From NCBI GenBank assembly GCA_944386985.1, contig CALXDD010000020.1, positions 1 through 46,468 of the forward strand: 46,468 nt of DNA. Direction: 5' to 3'. A model generated the notes under the pieces. That model had not been told where the DNA came from. It searched no databases and saw only the letters and a list, made by a program, of their open reading frames with translations. Position numbers and translations under genes: made by a program. Below are positions 21,903-30,045 of this stretch, one piece after another (the first letter of the stretch is position 1; the number at the start of each line of letters is the position of its first letter). Source of the DNA: an uncultured Oscillospiraceae bacterium (lineage in GTDB: Bacteria; Bacillota; Clostridia; Oscillospirales; Oscillospiraceae).

Positions 21903-24103
21903 AGGAAGTGCTGTTGACCTCCGGTGTGCTGATCCTGGTGCTGGCCGCCCTGCGGCGGCTGATGCGAGGGCGGATCAGCCTGCGGCTCCAGTACGCCTTG
22001 TGGCTGTTGGCGGCGGTGCGGCTGCTGGTGCCGGCGCCCATTGGCCACAGCGCCCTCAGTCTGCTGAATTGGACGGAGGAGAAAGCGGTCTATGAGGCGG
22101 CTTCGCCGGGGGAGAACCTGGTGTCGGTCCCGGAGGTTCCGGCTGTGTCCACCGCCCCGGAGGCTCACCAGACGCAGCCGGTGTCCGGCGGCACAGCCGA
22201 CGGCGGGGTCTCCCCTGTCCGGGAGGGGGGAGGATCGTGGCTCACCTGGGTATGGCTCATGGGCTGCGCCGTCATGGCGGTCTGGTTCCTGGCGGTGAAT
22301 ATCAGATTCCGCCACCGGGCGAAAATAGGGGCAAAGCCGCTGGAGGCGGATTGCCCTCTGCCGGTGTTCCTGTCCGCCGCCGTGCCCTCCCCCTGTCTGG
22401 TGGGGCTTCTGCGGCCCAGGGTCTACCTCACCCCTGCCTGTCTGGAAAATCCCGACAGTCTCCGCCATGTGCTGGCCCATGAGGAGGTGCACTGGCGGCA
22501 TAAAGACCCCTGGTGGGCCCTTGCGCGGGGGATATGTCTGTGCCTCTACTGGTTTGATCCTCTGGTGTGGTGGGCGGCGGACCTGTCCCGGCGGGACGGG
22601 GAGCTTGCCTGCGACGAGGGGGCTATCCGCCATTTGGGCGAGGGGGAGCGGCTGGCCTACGGCAGAACTTTGGTGGCCATGGCGGCGGTAACCGCCTCCC
22701 CCTCCCGGCTTTTGCAGACCGCCACCACTATGGCCGACTGGCGGAGCGGCCTCAGGGAGCGGGTGGTGCTCATTGCCCGAAAGCCCCGGATGGCGGCGGC
22801 AGCGGCGATGTGCTTGCTGCTGGCAGTGAGCGTCGCTGTGGGCTGCACCTTCACCGGAGCGAAGGAGGAGAGGACTCTCCAGGAGAAGCTTATGGATCTG
22901 CCGGAGGAGTTGGCAGAGCTGGTGGAGGCGGAAGAGAACGCCGAAGATCCCGACTGCCTGGTTTCCTACCACGCCCCGGCATACGCCGGCGGCGGGGAGG
23001 CGGAGTGGGGCGGCTGGCTGATGGATGTATACCGCATGACCCACGGGGAGTTTGAGCGCACCTTCTACGCCTCCGACAGCAGCGGCTGGCACGCCGCGGC
23101 CCGGACGGAGGAAGCCTATTATACCTTCCTGATCCCCACAGACGTTCAGTGGGCACCGGAATTTTCCGAGGAATTCCAGGTCCTGCAGGAGGAACTGGCG
23201 GTCTGGATCTGGGAGCAGGTCCTGGCAGAGGAGGGGGCGGAGCTCTTCACCGATGGGGAGGTGCGTGAGGTCCTGGGCGCGACCTACACCTACCCCGGAC
23301 CCCACCGCTGGCCGGTGTACTACCCCGATCTCGCCATCAGCGGCTCCTACGAAAGGGCCATGGTCTTGACCCTCTCCCAGCCGGTGAAGCAGGGGGACGG
23401 AGGCATCTGGTGTGTGGAGCGGTGGAGGGATGAGAACAATACCTATCTCTGGTATCCCCGGGATATAGACCTGTCCGCAGCGGACTACTACGCCCAGCTC
23501 CAGGCCCAGGCAGATGCCGGGGAGGCGGACTGGGCACTGGACCCCCATGAAGTTGCCCTTCAAATGGTGCAGCAGTGGTACAGTTGGAACGATACCTACA
23601 CAGTAGCGGAGGACAGCCTCTTTGACGATCATACGGTGGATCATCTGGAGGAATATGATCTGTGGGTGTTCCCCTCCTGGGAGAAGGAGTATTTGGAGGA
23701 TGGATCTGTGGTGGAGGACGGTCTCTTCGAGATCATGGGACAGAAGATCTGCCCGTTCACCGAGGAGAAAGAGGGCTACTCTGCTTACCCGGAGAGCGAT
23801 GCCGTGATGGCCACGGGGGTAAAATACTTCATCTTGGCGGCCTATGGGGAGACGGAGCGCTGTGACGCCATGGAGGCCCAGCCAGTGGATGAGAGCGCTC
23901 TGGTCAATCAGCCCCTCTACAGCCGCCGCGCCAATTACATCCACGCCCCGGAGCGGCTGGAGGATGGAGCATACCGCCTCCGGCTGGACTATCTGCTGGC
24001 GGGCCAGAACGGAGACACTCCGCCGGAGGAGCGGCAGCGGGCGGAGCTGGAGATCGTGGAGCAAAACGGCCAATATCTGGTGCGGAGCTTCACCCTGACA
24101 TAA
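21899..24103 (+). CDS. M56 family membrane metalloprotease (BlaR1-like sensor)
   Basis: 734 residues. Membrane helices in the first 110 residues (LLTSGVLILVLAALRRLMRG; LQYALWLLAAVRLLVPAPIG; LTWVWLMGCAVMAVWFLAVN) and one near 300 (AAAMCLLLAVSVAVGC) surround a cytoplasmic M56 zinc protease domain with H194-EEVH-198 and the downstream ELACDE motif. The roughly 420-residue outer domain, from about residue 315, is acidic and rich in Trp and Tyr; unlike BlaR1 I see no penicillin-binding S-x-x-K/K-T-G pair. It therefore likely senses another wall or envelope signal and cleaves the coupled BlaI-type repressor. Confidence 0.85.
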   Translation: MKEVLLTSGVLILVLAALRRLMRGRISLRLQYALWLLAAVRLLVPAPIGHSALSLLNWTEEKAVYEAASPGENLVSVPEVPAVSTAPEAHQTQPVSGGTADGGVSPVREGGGSWLTWVWLMGCAVMAVWFLAVNIRFRHRAKIGAKPLEADCPLPVFLSAAVPSPCLVGLLRPRVYLTPACLENPDSLRHVLAHEEVHWRHKDPWWALARGICLCLYWFDPLVWWAADLSRRDGELACDEGAIRHLGEGERLAYGRTLVAMAAVTASPSRLLQTATTMADWRSGLRERVVLIARKPRMAAAAAMCLLLAVSVAVGCTFTGAKEERTLQEKLMDLPEELAELVEAEENAEDPDCLVSYHAPAYAGGGEAEWGGWLMDVYRMTHGEFERTFYASDSSGWHAAARTEEAYYTFLIPTDVQWAPEFSEEFQVLQEELAVWIWEQVLAEEGAELFTDGEVREVLGATYTYPGPHRWPVYYPDLAISGSYERAMVLTLSQPVKQGDGGIWCVERWRDENNTYLWYPRDIDLSAADYYAQLQAQADAGEADWALDPHEVALQMVQQWYSWNDTYTVAEDSLFDDHTVDHLEEYDLWVFPSWEKEYLEDGSVVEDGLFEIMGQKICPFTEEKEGYSAYPESDAVMATGVKYFILAAYGETERCDAMEAQPVDESALVNQPLYSRRANYIHAPERLEDGAYRLRLDYLLAGQNGDTPPEERQRAELEIVEQNGQYLVRSFTLT

Positions 24104-24116
24104 ATCATAAGAACAA

Positions 24117-24150
24117 AGGACCGGCAGCGGAATGTTCCGCTGCCGGTCCT
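24117..24150. terminator. Bidirectional terminator between the M56 gene and copA
   Basis: A perfect 16-bp inverted repeat (AGGACCGGCAGCGGAA with TTCCGCTGCCGGTCCT) separated by TG, with pyrimidine-rich DNA on both exits. Confidence 0.85.
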
Positions 24151-24170
24151 CTTTCGTTTGATGGAGAGAG

Positions 24171-24371
24171 TTACTTGATCTCCACCACCTCGTAGCCCGC
24201 GTCGGTGACGGCCTTGGTGAGGGCCTCGTTGCTGGCGTCGCCCTGGACTGTGGCGGTGCCCGCCTCTAAGTTCACTGTGGCGGTGACGCCGGGGAGAGCG
24301 CTCAGAGCCTTCTCCACATGGGCCTGGCAGTGGGCGCACATCATGCCCTTGATCACAATGGTTTTTGTCAT
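24171..24371 (-). CDS. Possible internally initiated CopZ-like copper chaperone (66 residues)
   Basis: In frame within the end of copA. ATG 24371 is preceded at 8 bp by AAAGGAGG, stronger than the site of copA itself, and the product (MTKTIVIKGMMCAHCQAHVE onward) has the full length and C-x-x-C motif of a stand-alone CopZ. Either the ancestral copA and copZ genes fused by loss of the copA stop and kept the copZ start, or the site is fortuitous. Whether both products are made needs expression data. Confidence 0.45.
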   Translation of the reverse strand: MTKTIVIKGMMCAHCQAHVEKALSALPGVTATVNLEAGTATVQGDASNEALTKAVTDAGYEVVEIK

Positions 24372-26681
24372 AGTAGTTTCCTCCTTTTTCTGATCGTCCG
24401 CTGTTTGGACGGACGGAGTTTCTGTTTTGCGTTCCCAGGTGGGCTTCCAGCGGCGCAGACGCAGGGCGTTGGATACCACGCACACGCTGCTGAGGCTCAT
24501 GGCCGCCGCGGCAAACATGGGGTTCAGTTTAAAGGCAAAGGGCAGGTAGAATACCCCGGCGGCAATGGGAATGCCGATGGTGTTGTAGAAAAATGCCCAG
24601 AAGAGATTTTCCTTGATGTTGCGGATCACCGAGCGGCTGAGCTGAATGGCGCTGACCGCGTCCCGGAGATCGCTCTTCATCAGCACCACGTCGCTGGACT
24701 CGATGGCGATGTCGGTGCCCGCCCCGATGGCAATGCCTACGTCGGCCCGGGCCAGGGCGGGAGCGTCGTTGATGCCGTCGCCCACCATGGCCACCTTTTT
24801 CCCATCTGCCTGGAGTTTGGCCACGCATTGCTCCTTGTCCTGGGGCAGCACCTCGGCAATGACGTGCTTGAGACCCAGCTGATTGCCGATGGCGTCGGCG
24901 GTGCGGCGGTTGTCGCCGGTGAGGAGCACCACATCGATGCCCATATCCTTCAATGCGCCGATGGCCCCGGCACTGGTGGGCTTCACCGTGTCCGCCACCG
25001 CCAGCATGCCGAGAAGCGCTCCGTCAGAGACGAAATACAGGGGCGTCTTCCCAGCCTCCGCCAGAGCCTGGGCCTCCCCGTCCAGAGAGGACACGTCCAC
25101 GCCCCGGCTCTCCATCATCCGCCGGTTCCCCGCCAAGAGCCGCTTGCCCTCCACCAGGGCCTCCACACCGCCGCCGGGGGTGGCGGTGAAGTTGTCCGCG
25201 GAAGCAAGGGCGATCCCCTGCTCGGCGGCGTGCTCCACCACGGCCTTCGCCAGGGGGTGTTCGCTGAGAGCCTCGGCGGAGGCGGCCAGCCGGAGGAACT
25301 CCGCTTCCGATACGCCGGAGGCGGGCCGCAGGTCGGTCACCCGGGGCCTGCCCTCGGTAACGGTGCCGGTTTTGTCCAGCACCACCGTGTTGATGTGGTG
25401 GAGGATCTCCAGGGCCTCGGCGGACTTGATGAGGATGCCGTGCTGTGCGGCCTTGCCGGTGCCCACCATAATGGCTACCGGGGTGGCCAGCCCCAAAGCG
25501 CAGGGGCAGGAGATCACCAGCACCGCAATGGCAATGGAGAGGGAGAAGCTGACGCTCTGGTGGCCCACAAAGTACCACAGCAGACCCGCCGCCAGGGCGA
25601 TGGTGATGACAGTGGGGACGAAGATGCCGCTGACCTTGTCCGCCAGCTTGGCAATGGGGGCCTTGGAGGAGGCGGCCTCATCCATGAGAGTGATAATCTG
25701 GGAGAGGGTGGTGTCCTTGCCCACCCGGGTGGCCCGGATCTCCAGGTAGCCCGCCTTGTTGATGGTGGCGGCGATGACGCCGTCTCCCTCGTCCTTCTCC
25801 ACCGGCAAACTCTCGCCGGTGATGGCGCTCTCATCCACGGCTCCGTGGCCGGAGAGGACGGTCCCATCCACAGGGATGCGGCCGCCCTGGCGGACGACCA
25901 CGGTGTCCCCGACAGCTACTTCGCCGATGGGAAGGGTGACCTCCCTGCCGTCCCGGAGCACCACGGCGGACTCGGGGGCCAGGGCGATGAGAGAGGCAAT
26001 GGCCTCGCCGGTTTTGCCCTTGCTGCGGGCCTCTAAGTATTTACCCACGGTAACCAGGGCCAGAATCATACCGGCGGACTCAAAATAAAGCTCTGGCATA
26101 TGGGAAATGTTGCCCTGGATCACAGTGATGGCGCTGTAGACGATGCCGGCAGTGGCGCCCAGGGCCACCAGGGAGTCCATGTTGGGGGCGCCCTGAAAAA
26201 GACGCTTGAATCCCACGGAAAAGTAGGCCCAGTTGACGGCGAGGATGGGGATCAGCAGGATCACCTGGGCGGCTACGAAGCGGTAGAAGCCGGCGGTGCT
26301 GGTGGGGTGGAGAAAGCCGGGCAGGGGCCAGTTCATCATGTGGCCCATGGCGATATAGAAGAGTGGGATGAGGAAGACCACGGAGATGATGAGGCGCTTT
26401 TTCATCCAGGCAATGTGTTTTGTCATCGCGTCCCGCTGGCCGTCCTTTTTGGACTGGGAGGCCAGCTCCGCGCCATAGCCGCCGTCCACCACGGCGGCCA
26501 CGATCTTATCGGGGGAGGTGGTGTCGTCGTAGTCCACCACCATGCTGCCGTTGAGAAGGTTCACACTGACGTCGCAGACGCCATCCACATGGCGGACGGA
26601 TTTCTCCACATGGGCGGAGCAGGCGGAGCAGGTCATGCCGGTGACGATGAATTTTTCATGGTGGAGAGGTTTTTCGCTCAT
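24171..26681 (-). CDS. copA: Copper-translocating P1B-type ATPase CopA with C-terminal CopZ-like domain
   Basis: 836 residues. N-terminal heavy-metal domain with C18-SA-C21, eight membrane helices with the transport motif SCPCALGLATP, the phosphorylation site VVLDKTGTVTEG, and the hinge GDGINDAPALARADVG. It exports Cu(I) (or Ag(I)). After the last membrane helices the frame runs without a stop through a linker into a second complete heavy-metal domain (M771 onward, C782-AH-C785), which resembles the separate chaperone CopZ. An AAAGGAGG site sits 8 bp before codon 771, so a free CopZ may also be made. The copper sensor csoR lies upstream on the same strand, beyond an inverted-repeat element. 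Confidence 0.93.
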   Translation of the reverse strand: MSEKPLHHEKFIVTGMTCSACSAHVEKSVRHVDGVCDVSVNLLNGSMVVDYDDTTSPDKIVAAVVDGGYGAELASQSKKDGQRDAMTKHIAWMKKRLIISVVFLIPLFYIAMGHMMNWPLPGFLHPTSTAGFYRFVAAQVILLIPILAVNWAYFSVGFKRLFQGAPNMDSLVALGATAGIVYSAITVIQGNISHMPELYFESAGMILALVTVGKYLEARSKGKTGEAIASLIALAPESAVVLRDGREVTLPIGEVAVGDTVVVRQGGRIPVDGTVLSGHGAVDESAITGESLPVEKDEGDGVIAATINKAGYLEIRATRVGKDTTLSQIITLMDEAASSKAPIAKLADKVSGIFVPTVITIALAAGLLWYFVGHQSVSFSLSIAIAVLVISCPCALGLATPVAIMVGTGKAAQHGILIKSAEALEILHHINTVVLDKTGTVTEGRPRVTDLRPASGVSEAEFLRLAASAEALSEHPLAKAVVEHAAEQGIALASADNFTATPGGGVEALVEGKRLLAGNRRMMESRGVDVSSLDGEAQALAEAGKTPLYFVSDGALLGMLAVADTVKPTSAGAIGALKDMGIDVVLLTGDNRRTADAIGNQLGLKHVIAEVLPQDKEQCVAKLQADGKKVAMVGDGINDAPALARADVGIAIGAGTDIAIESSDVVLMKSDLRDAVSAIQLSRSVIRNIKENLFWAFFYNTIGIPIAAGVFYLPFAFKLNPMFAAAAMSLSSVCVVSNALRLRRWKPTWERKTETPSVQTADDQKKEETTMTKTIVIKGMMCAHCQAHVEKALSALPGVTATVNLEAGTATVQGDASNEALTKAVTDAGYEVVEIK

Positions 26682-26762
26682 AGGGATACCTTCTTTCTGA
26701 GCCTCCTTTACCGGAGGGGAAGTTTTTTCTTTCTGACGGGGGATTGGGTTGGTTTATTGTCG

Positions 26763-26980
26763 TTACCCGACGGTGTATCGATACCTTGTCCTGCCTCCGG
26801 CGGCCTACTTTTCTCGTCAAAGAAAAGTAGGCAAAAGTTGACTTAGAACCTACGGTTCTAAGGATTCCCTTGGTTTCCCAAAACGGGAAGTCCTGTTCCG
26901 TTGTTGCTGGGAGTTGGTACGGGTGACGCTGCAACGGGGTGTCCGGGTTCCTCTCTTTCCGCGCTTCAGCGCGCTGCCTT
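26763..26980 (+). repeat. Left arm of a 0.54-kb inverted-repeat element
   Basis: About 218 bp, matched in inverted orientation by 27085-27301 (about 217 bp). From outside inwards: TTACCCGACGGTGT; CTGCCTCCG; hairpin GCCTACTTTTCT/AGAAAAGTAGGC (26803-26832); hairpin CTTAGAACC/GGTTCTAAG (26842-26862); a GTGACGCT block; and a CCGCGCTTCAGCGCGCT block. Arms are diverged in primary sequence but equal in length. No gene is supported within it. Confidence 0.75.
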
Positions 26981-27084
26981 GGTATTTGCAGAGGCCTCTG
27001 CTTTCGATGCTGGAAGATTTGCCAATAACGCTTACGCGCAGTTGCGGAAAAACGGTAGACGAAACAGCCATCATCAACCCAACG

Positions 27085-27301
27085 AAGGAGCGCGCCGAAG
27101 CGCGGCATTAGGCGTACCATGACACGTCCACGGAGCGTCACTCGTACAAAGCCACCGACACAAAGCCCCTCTGGCTACCCGATCTTGGTAACAGAAGGAG
27201 TTCTTAGAACCATTGGTTCTAAGCGAGTTTTTGGTGACTTTTTGCTCGCACAAAAAGTCACCCGTCGGAGGCAGAACACCAAACGAAACACCGTCGGGTA
27301 C
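27085..27301 (-). repeat. Right arm of the inverted-repeat element
   Basis: The inverted copy of 26763-26980. Its hairpin (GGTGACTTTTTG with CAAAAAGTCACC, 27233-27262) differs from the left-arm hairpin on both sides of the stem, so pairing is kept while sequence has changed; the second hairpin (27203-27223) keeps CTTAGAACC/GGTTCTAAG and changes only the loop. The 104-bp centre (26981-27084) shows no obvious further symmetry. The element separates csoR from copA. Confidence 0.75.
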
Positions 27302-27373
27302 CGACAGAAAAAATCACCTGCGTCAGCGGACAAAAAAGAGCCAGTCCCGGCGACTGAGGGGACAAAAAGCCCC

Positions 27374-27676
27374 CTACCGCATGAGTTTCTGCAGAAGCGT
27401 CACCAACTCGTCGATGACCTCGTCGTTTCCCTGGCGGATGTTGTCCGCCACGCAGGTCTTGATGTGATTGGCAAGGAGCTCCTTGCTGAAACTGTTGAGG
27501 GCCGCGTTGACAGCGGACACCTGGATCAGAATATCCGTACAGTAGATGTCGTTGTTCAACATCTCCTTGAGCCCGCGGATCTGTCCCTCAATGCGGCTGA
27601 GCCGGTTGTTCAGCCGCCGCAGTTCCTCGTCCTCCCGGTGCTTGTGCTTGCCGGAGGTGCAGCAGCAATCTTCCAT
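27374..27676 (-). CDS. csoR: CsoR-family copper-sensing repressor
   Basis: 100 residues. After a Cys/His-rich N-terminus (MEDCCCTSGKHKH) comes the four-helix DUF156 core: RLSRIEGQIRGLKEML, with the Cu(I) ligands Cys in NDIYCTD, His and Cys in NHIKTC (the C-H-C pattern). Cu(I) binding releases DNA and derepresses copper export. ATG 27676 follows GGGAGG. A matching operator overlaps its own promoter. copA lies 692 bp downstream on the same strand, past the inverted-repeat element. Confidence 0.92.
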   Translation of the reverse strand: MEDCCCTSGKHKHREDEELRRLNNRLSRIEGQIRGLKEMLNNDIYCTDILIQVSAVNAALNSFSKELLANHIKTCVADNIRQGNDEVIDELVTLLQKLMR

Positions 27677-27714
27677 TCGTGGAACCTCCCTCTTGGTTTG
27701 TTCGGACTTACTAT

Positions 27715-27738
27715 ATACCCTATGGGGGTATTTGTCAA
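27715..27738 (-). promoter_or_regulatory. csoR promoter with CsoR operator in the spacer
   Basis: On the minus strand TTGACA (27738-27733), 17-bp spacer and TATAGT. The spacer holds ATACCC-CCATAGGGTAT, the G/C-tract palindrome typical of CsoR sites (27715-27731 on the plus strand). Bound CsoR would block polymerase directly. Confidence 0.82.
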
Positions 27739-27742
27739 GAGG

Positions 27743-27775
27743 AAAAATACCGCCGGAAATTCCGGCGGCATTTTT
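27743..27775. terminator. Terminator after spoVAE (possibly bidirectional)
   Basis: An 8-bp perfect core stem (CCGCCGGA with TCCGGCGG) flanked by AAAAAT and ATTTTT; on the minus strand it follows the spoVAE stop. Confidence 0.75.
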
Positions 27776-28130
27776 ATCGTTTTTCTCCCGGCCTGCACAG
27801 AAGCGACGCCAAAAAGCCAAACAGTACCGCGGCGCCCACGCCGGCGGCGGAGGCGCTGAGGCCGCCGGTGAAGATTCCCAGCCAGCCTTGCTGTCCCACT
27901 GCCTGCTGCACACCCTTAGCAAGATTCGCCCCGAAGCCCGTCAGCGGCACCGTAGCACCCGCTCCGCCCCAGTCCGCAATGGGTCCGTATACACCGACAG
28001 CCTGTAAGATCACGCCTGCCACTACATAGCCCACTAAAATCCTTGCCGGGGTCAGTTGGGTCTTGTCGATGAGAATCTGGCCGATGGCACAGAAAATCCC
28101 GCCGCAGAGGAAGGCCCTGAGAAATTCCAT
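27774..28130 (-). CDS. spoVAE: Stage V sporulation protein AE
   Basis: 118 residues, hydrophobic, starting MEFLRAFLCGGIFCAIGQIL, with four probable membrane segments and the family pattern IDKTQLTPARILVGYVVAGV and GFGANLAKGV. Part of the inner-membrane SpoVA channel that moves dipicolinic acid in sporulation and germination. It follows spoVAD by 24 bp. The downstream terminator separates it from csoR. Confidence 0.93.
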   Translation of the reverse strand: MEFLRAFLCGGIFCAIGQILIDKTQLTPARILVGYVVAGVILQAVGVYGPIADWGGAGATVPLTGFGANLAKGVQQAVGQQGWLGIFTGGLSASAAGVGAAVLFGFLASLLCRPGEKR

Positions 28131-28154
28131 TCACATGTCCCATCCTTTCCAAAA

Positions 28155-29162
28155 TCAGCGCTCCACGCATACCGCGTGGCAGATGCCGGGGATGCTCTCC
28201 CCCTGGAAGGAGGAGGTGGGGGAGAGCAGAGCTCCGGTGGGGGCGAACAGCAGCCGCTTGAGTCGTCCGGCGGCCATCTGTCCAAGAAGATAGCCGTTGA
28301 AGACCGACGCGCTGCACCCGCAGCCGCTGGCTCCGCAGTGCATGTCCTGGCCCTGGAGGTCGAAGAGCAGCAGGCCGCAGTCGGTGTATTGCTCCCCCAG
28401 ATGGATGCCATCCTTTTCCATCAGCTCCCGGAGAAGCTGGCTGCCCAGCTTCCCCAGGTCCCCGGTGGCAATGAGGTCAAAGTCCGAAGGTGAGGCGCCG
28501 GTGTCCCGGAAAAAGGCGCTGAGAGTATCCGCAGCCGCCGGGGCCATGGCGGCGCCCATGTTGTTGGCGTCCCGGACCCCCAGATCCACCACCCTGCCGC
28601 AGGTGACGTGGGTGATTCGCGGCCCCTCCCCCTGGGCGGAGAGGATGGTGCAGCCGGCGGCGGTGGCGGTCCACTGGGCGGTGGGGGGACGCTGGGAGCC
28701 GTAGGGTACCGGCATGCGGTACTGCCGTTCGGCGGTGCAGAAATGGGAGGAGGTCATGGCTGCCACAGCGGTGGCAAATCCGCCGTCGATGAGCATGGAC
28801 CCCAGAGACAGGCTCTCCCCCATGGTGGAGCAGGCTCCGTACAGCCCGTAGAAGGGCGCCGGGAAATCCCGCAGGCTGAAGGCGGAGCCGATGCACTGGT
28901 TGAGGAGGTCCCCGGCCAGAATATAATTGAGGTCCTCCGCCGTCATGCCGGCCCGCTCCAGGGCACGGCGCAGCACCCGCTTCTGCATGGTGCTCTCCGC
29001 CTTCTCCCAGGTCTTCTCTCCGAAGAAGCTGTCCTCGCTGAGCTCATCAAAGGTGTCGGCCAGGGGGCCTTGCCCCTCCTGCCGCCCGCCGATGTTGGCG
29101 TGGGAAATAATGGTGGGAGGATGCTCAAGACGGACGGTCCGGCGTCCCACTCGCTTATTCAT
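28155..29162 (-). CDS. spoVAD: Stage V sporulation protein AD
   Basis: 335 residues, thiolase-fold protein. It begins MNKRVGRRTVRLEHPPTIIS and contains LYGACSTMGESLSLGSMLID and GASGCGCSASVFNGYLLG, all typical of SpoVAD, which binds dipicolinic acid. I chose ATG 29162 with AGAAGGG upstream; the open frame extends further by chance. A sigma-G-like promoter precedes it. spoVAC, normally immediately upstream, is not present here. Confidence 0.93.
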   Translation of the reverse strand: MNKRVGRRTVRLEHPPTIISHANIGGRQEGQGPLADTFDELSEDSFFGEKTWEKAESTMQKRVLRRALERAGMTAEDLNYILAGDLLNQCIGSAFSLRDFPAPFYGLYGACSTMGESLSLGSMLIDGGFATAVAAMTSSHFCTAERQYRMPVPYGSQRPPTAQWTATAAGCTILSAQGEGPRITHVTCGRVVDLGVRDANNMGAAMAPAAADTLSAFFRDTGASPSDFDLIATGDLGKLGSQLLRELMEKDGIHLGEQYTDCGLLLFDLQGQDMHCGASGCGCSASVFNGYLLGQMAAGRLKRLLFAPTGALLSPTSSFQGESIPGICHAVCVER

Positions 29163-29192
29163 TGGATATCCCTTCTCTCCTGACTTTGGCGG

Positions 29193-29221
29193 TAGTGTAC
29201 CCGAAGACGGCGGGATTATAC
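29193..29221 (-). promoter_or_regulatory. Candidate sigma-G (or sigma-F) promoter of spoVAD-spoVAE
   Basis: On the minus strand GTATA (29221-29217), 17-bp spacer and TACACTA (29199-29193), close to the forespore consensus G-h-A-T-R and CATAmTA. It agrees with forespore expression known for spoVA, but the match is partial. Confidence 0.45.
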
Positions 29222-29416
29222 GGCTTTGACGGCAAAAAATGGTGGAAAAAACCTGTGGGATATCGTATAATGGTAAAACATCGGAGCGCATAGAGGAGCG
29301 CTCGTGCAAAAAAATCCGTGAACTCCCCGTCCGGGCGGTCCCCCGGCGCGCTTCGGCGCGCCTTCCTTGCAGGGGGCGCGGCGGGGAGAAGCCATAGAAT
29401 CGGGAGGTCTTTACCA

Positions 29417-30025
29417 ATGGAAGAGAAACGGACCATCGGATATATTTGTCCCAAGTGCGGCGCGGCGGTGATCGCTGAGCGCAGCGCCTTCGCGCTGTCC
29501 GCCGGAACGGCGGCGGTGATCTGCGACTGCGGAAAATCCAAGCTGGTGCTGGACTACGATGGGGATACGTTCCATGTGACGGTGCCCTGCGGCATCTGCG
29601 GAGGGGAGCACACCGCCCGGGTGGACGCCAAGGCCATTCTCACCGGCAGGGGTGTCGCTCTCACCTGCCCGGAGACCCGGCAGTACTGCTGCCTCATGGG
29701 GGAGGACGGACGGGTCAGCGCCGGCATGCGGGAGCTGGCCATCACCGCTGACAAGATCAAAGCCCGGGAGGAGGACCCCCAGGCCTTTGTGGACAATGTG
29801 ATCATGTACGAGATCCTCTCGGAGCTGAAGGACATCGCCGGCCGGGGGGGTATCTCTTGCGCCTGCGGCTGCAAGCAGTACAACGTGGAGGTCCGGCCTG
29901 GGGCAGTGGATCTCATCTGCGGTGACTGCGGGGCCAAGCTGCGGCTGGACGCCGCCACCGACGATGATCTGGACCGGCTGTGCTGTCGGGACCGGCTGGA
30001 AATTCCGGGAAAGCGCCGGGATTGA
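29417..30025 (+). CDS. Multi-zinc-ribbon protein of unknown function
   Basis: 202 residues with at least five cysteine pairs or knuckles: ICPKCG (about 10), CDCGK (about 37), PCGICGGEH (about 56), CACGC and CGDCG near the C-end. They suggest two or three zinc ribbons, with a helical middle (ELAITADKIKAREEDPQAFV). No signal or membrane segment is seen. GGGAGG lies 8 bp before ATG 29417. The leader holds a GGCGCGC-TTCG-GCGCGCC hairpin (29345-29362) with no T run, and a TATAAT box at 29266. The CDF transporter gene follows after 20 bp, so a shared transcript and a metal-related role are possible. Confidence 0.7.
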   Translation: MEEKRTIGYICPKCGAAVIAERSAFALSAGTAAVICDCGKSKLVLDYDGDTFHVTVPCGICGGEHTARVDAKAILTGRGVALTCPETRQYCCLMGEDGRVSAGMRELAITADKIKAREEDPQAFVDNVIMYEILSELKDIAGRGGISCACGCKQYNVEVRPGAVDLICGDCGAKLRLDAATDDDLDRLCCRDRLEIPGKRRD

Positions 30026-30045
30026 GCCGGAAGGAGGAAGGAAGC

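Noticed and set aside
26656-27141. ORFs on both strands inside the csoR-copA gap
   Set aside because: They cross the inverted-repeat modules and hairpins, lack ribosome sites and look like shadows of structured repeat DNA.
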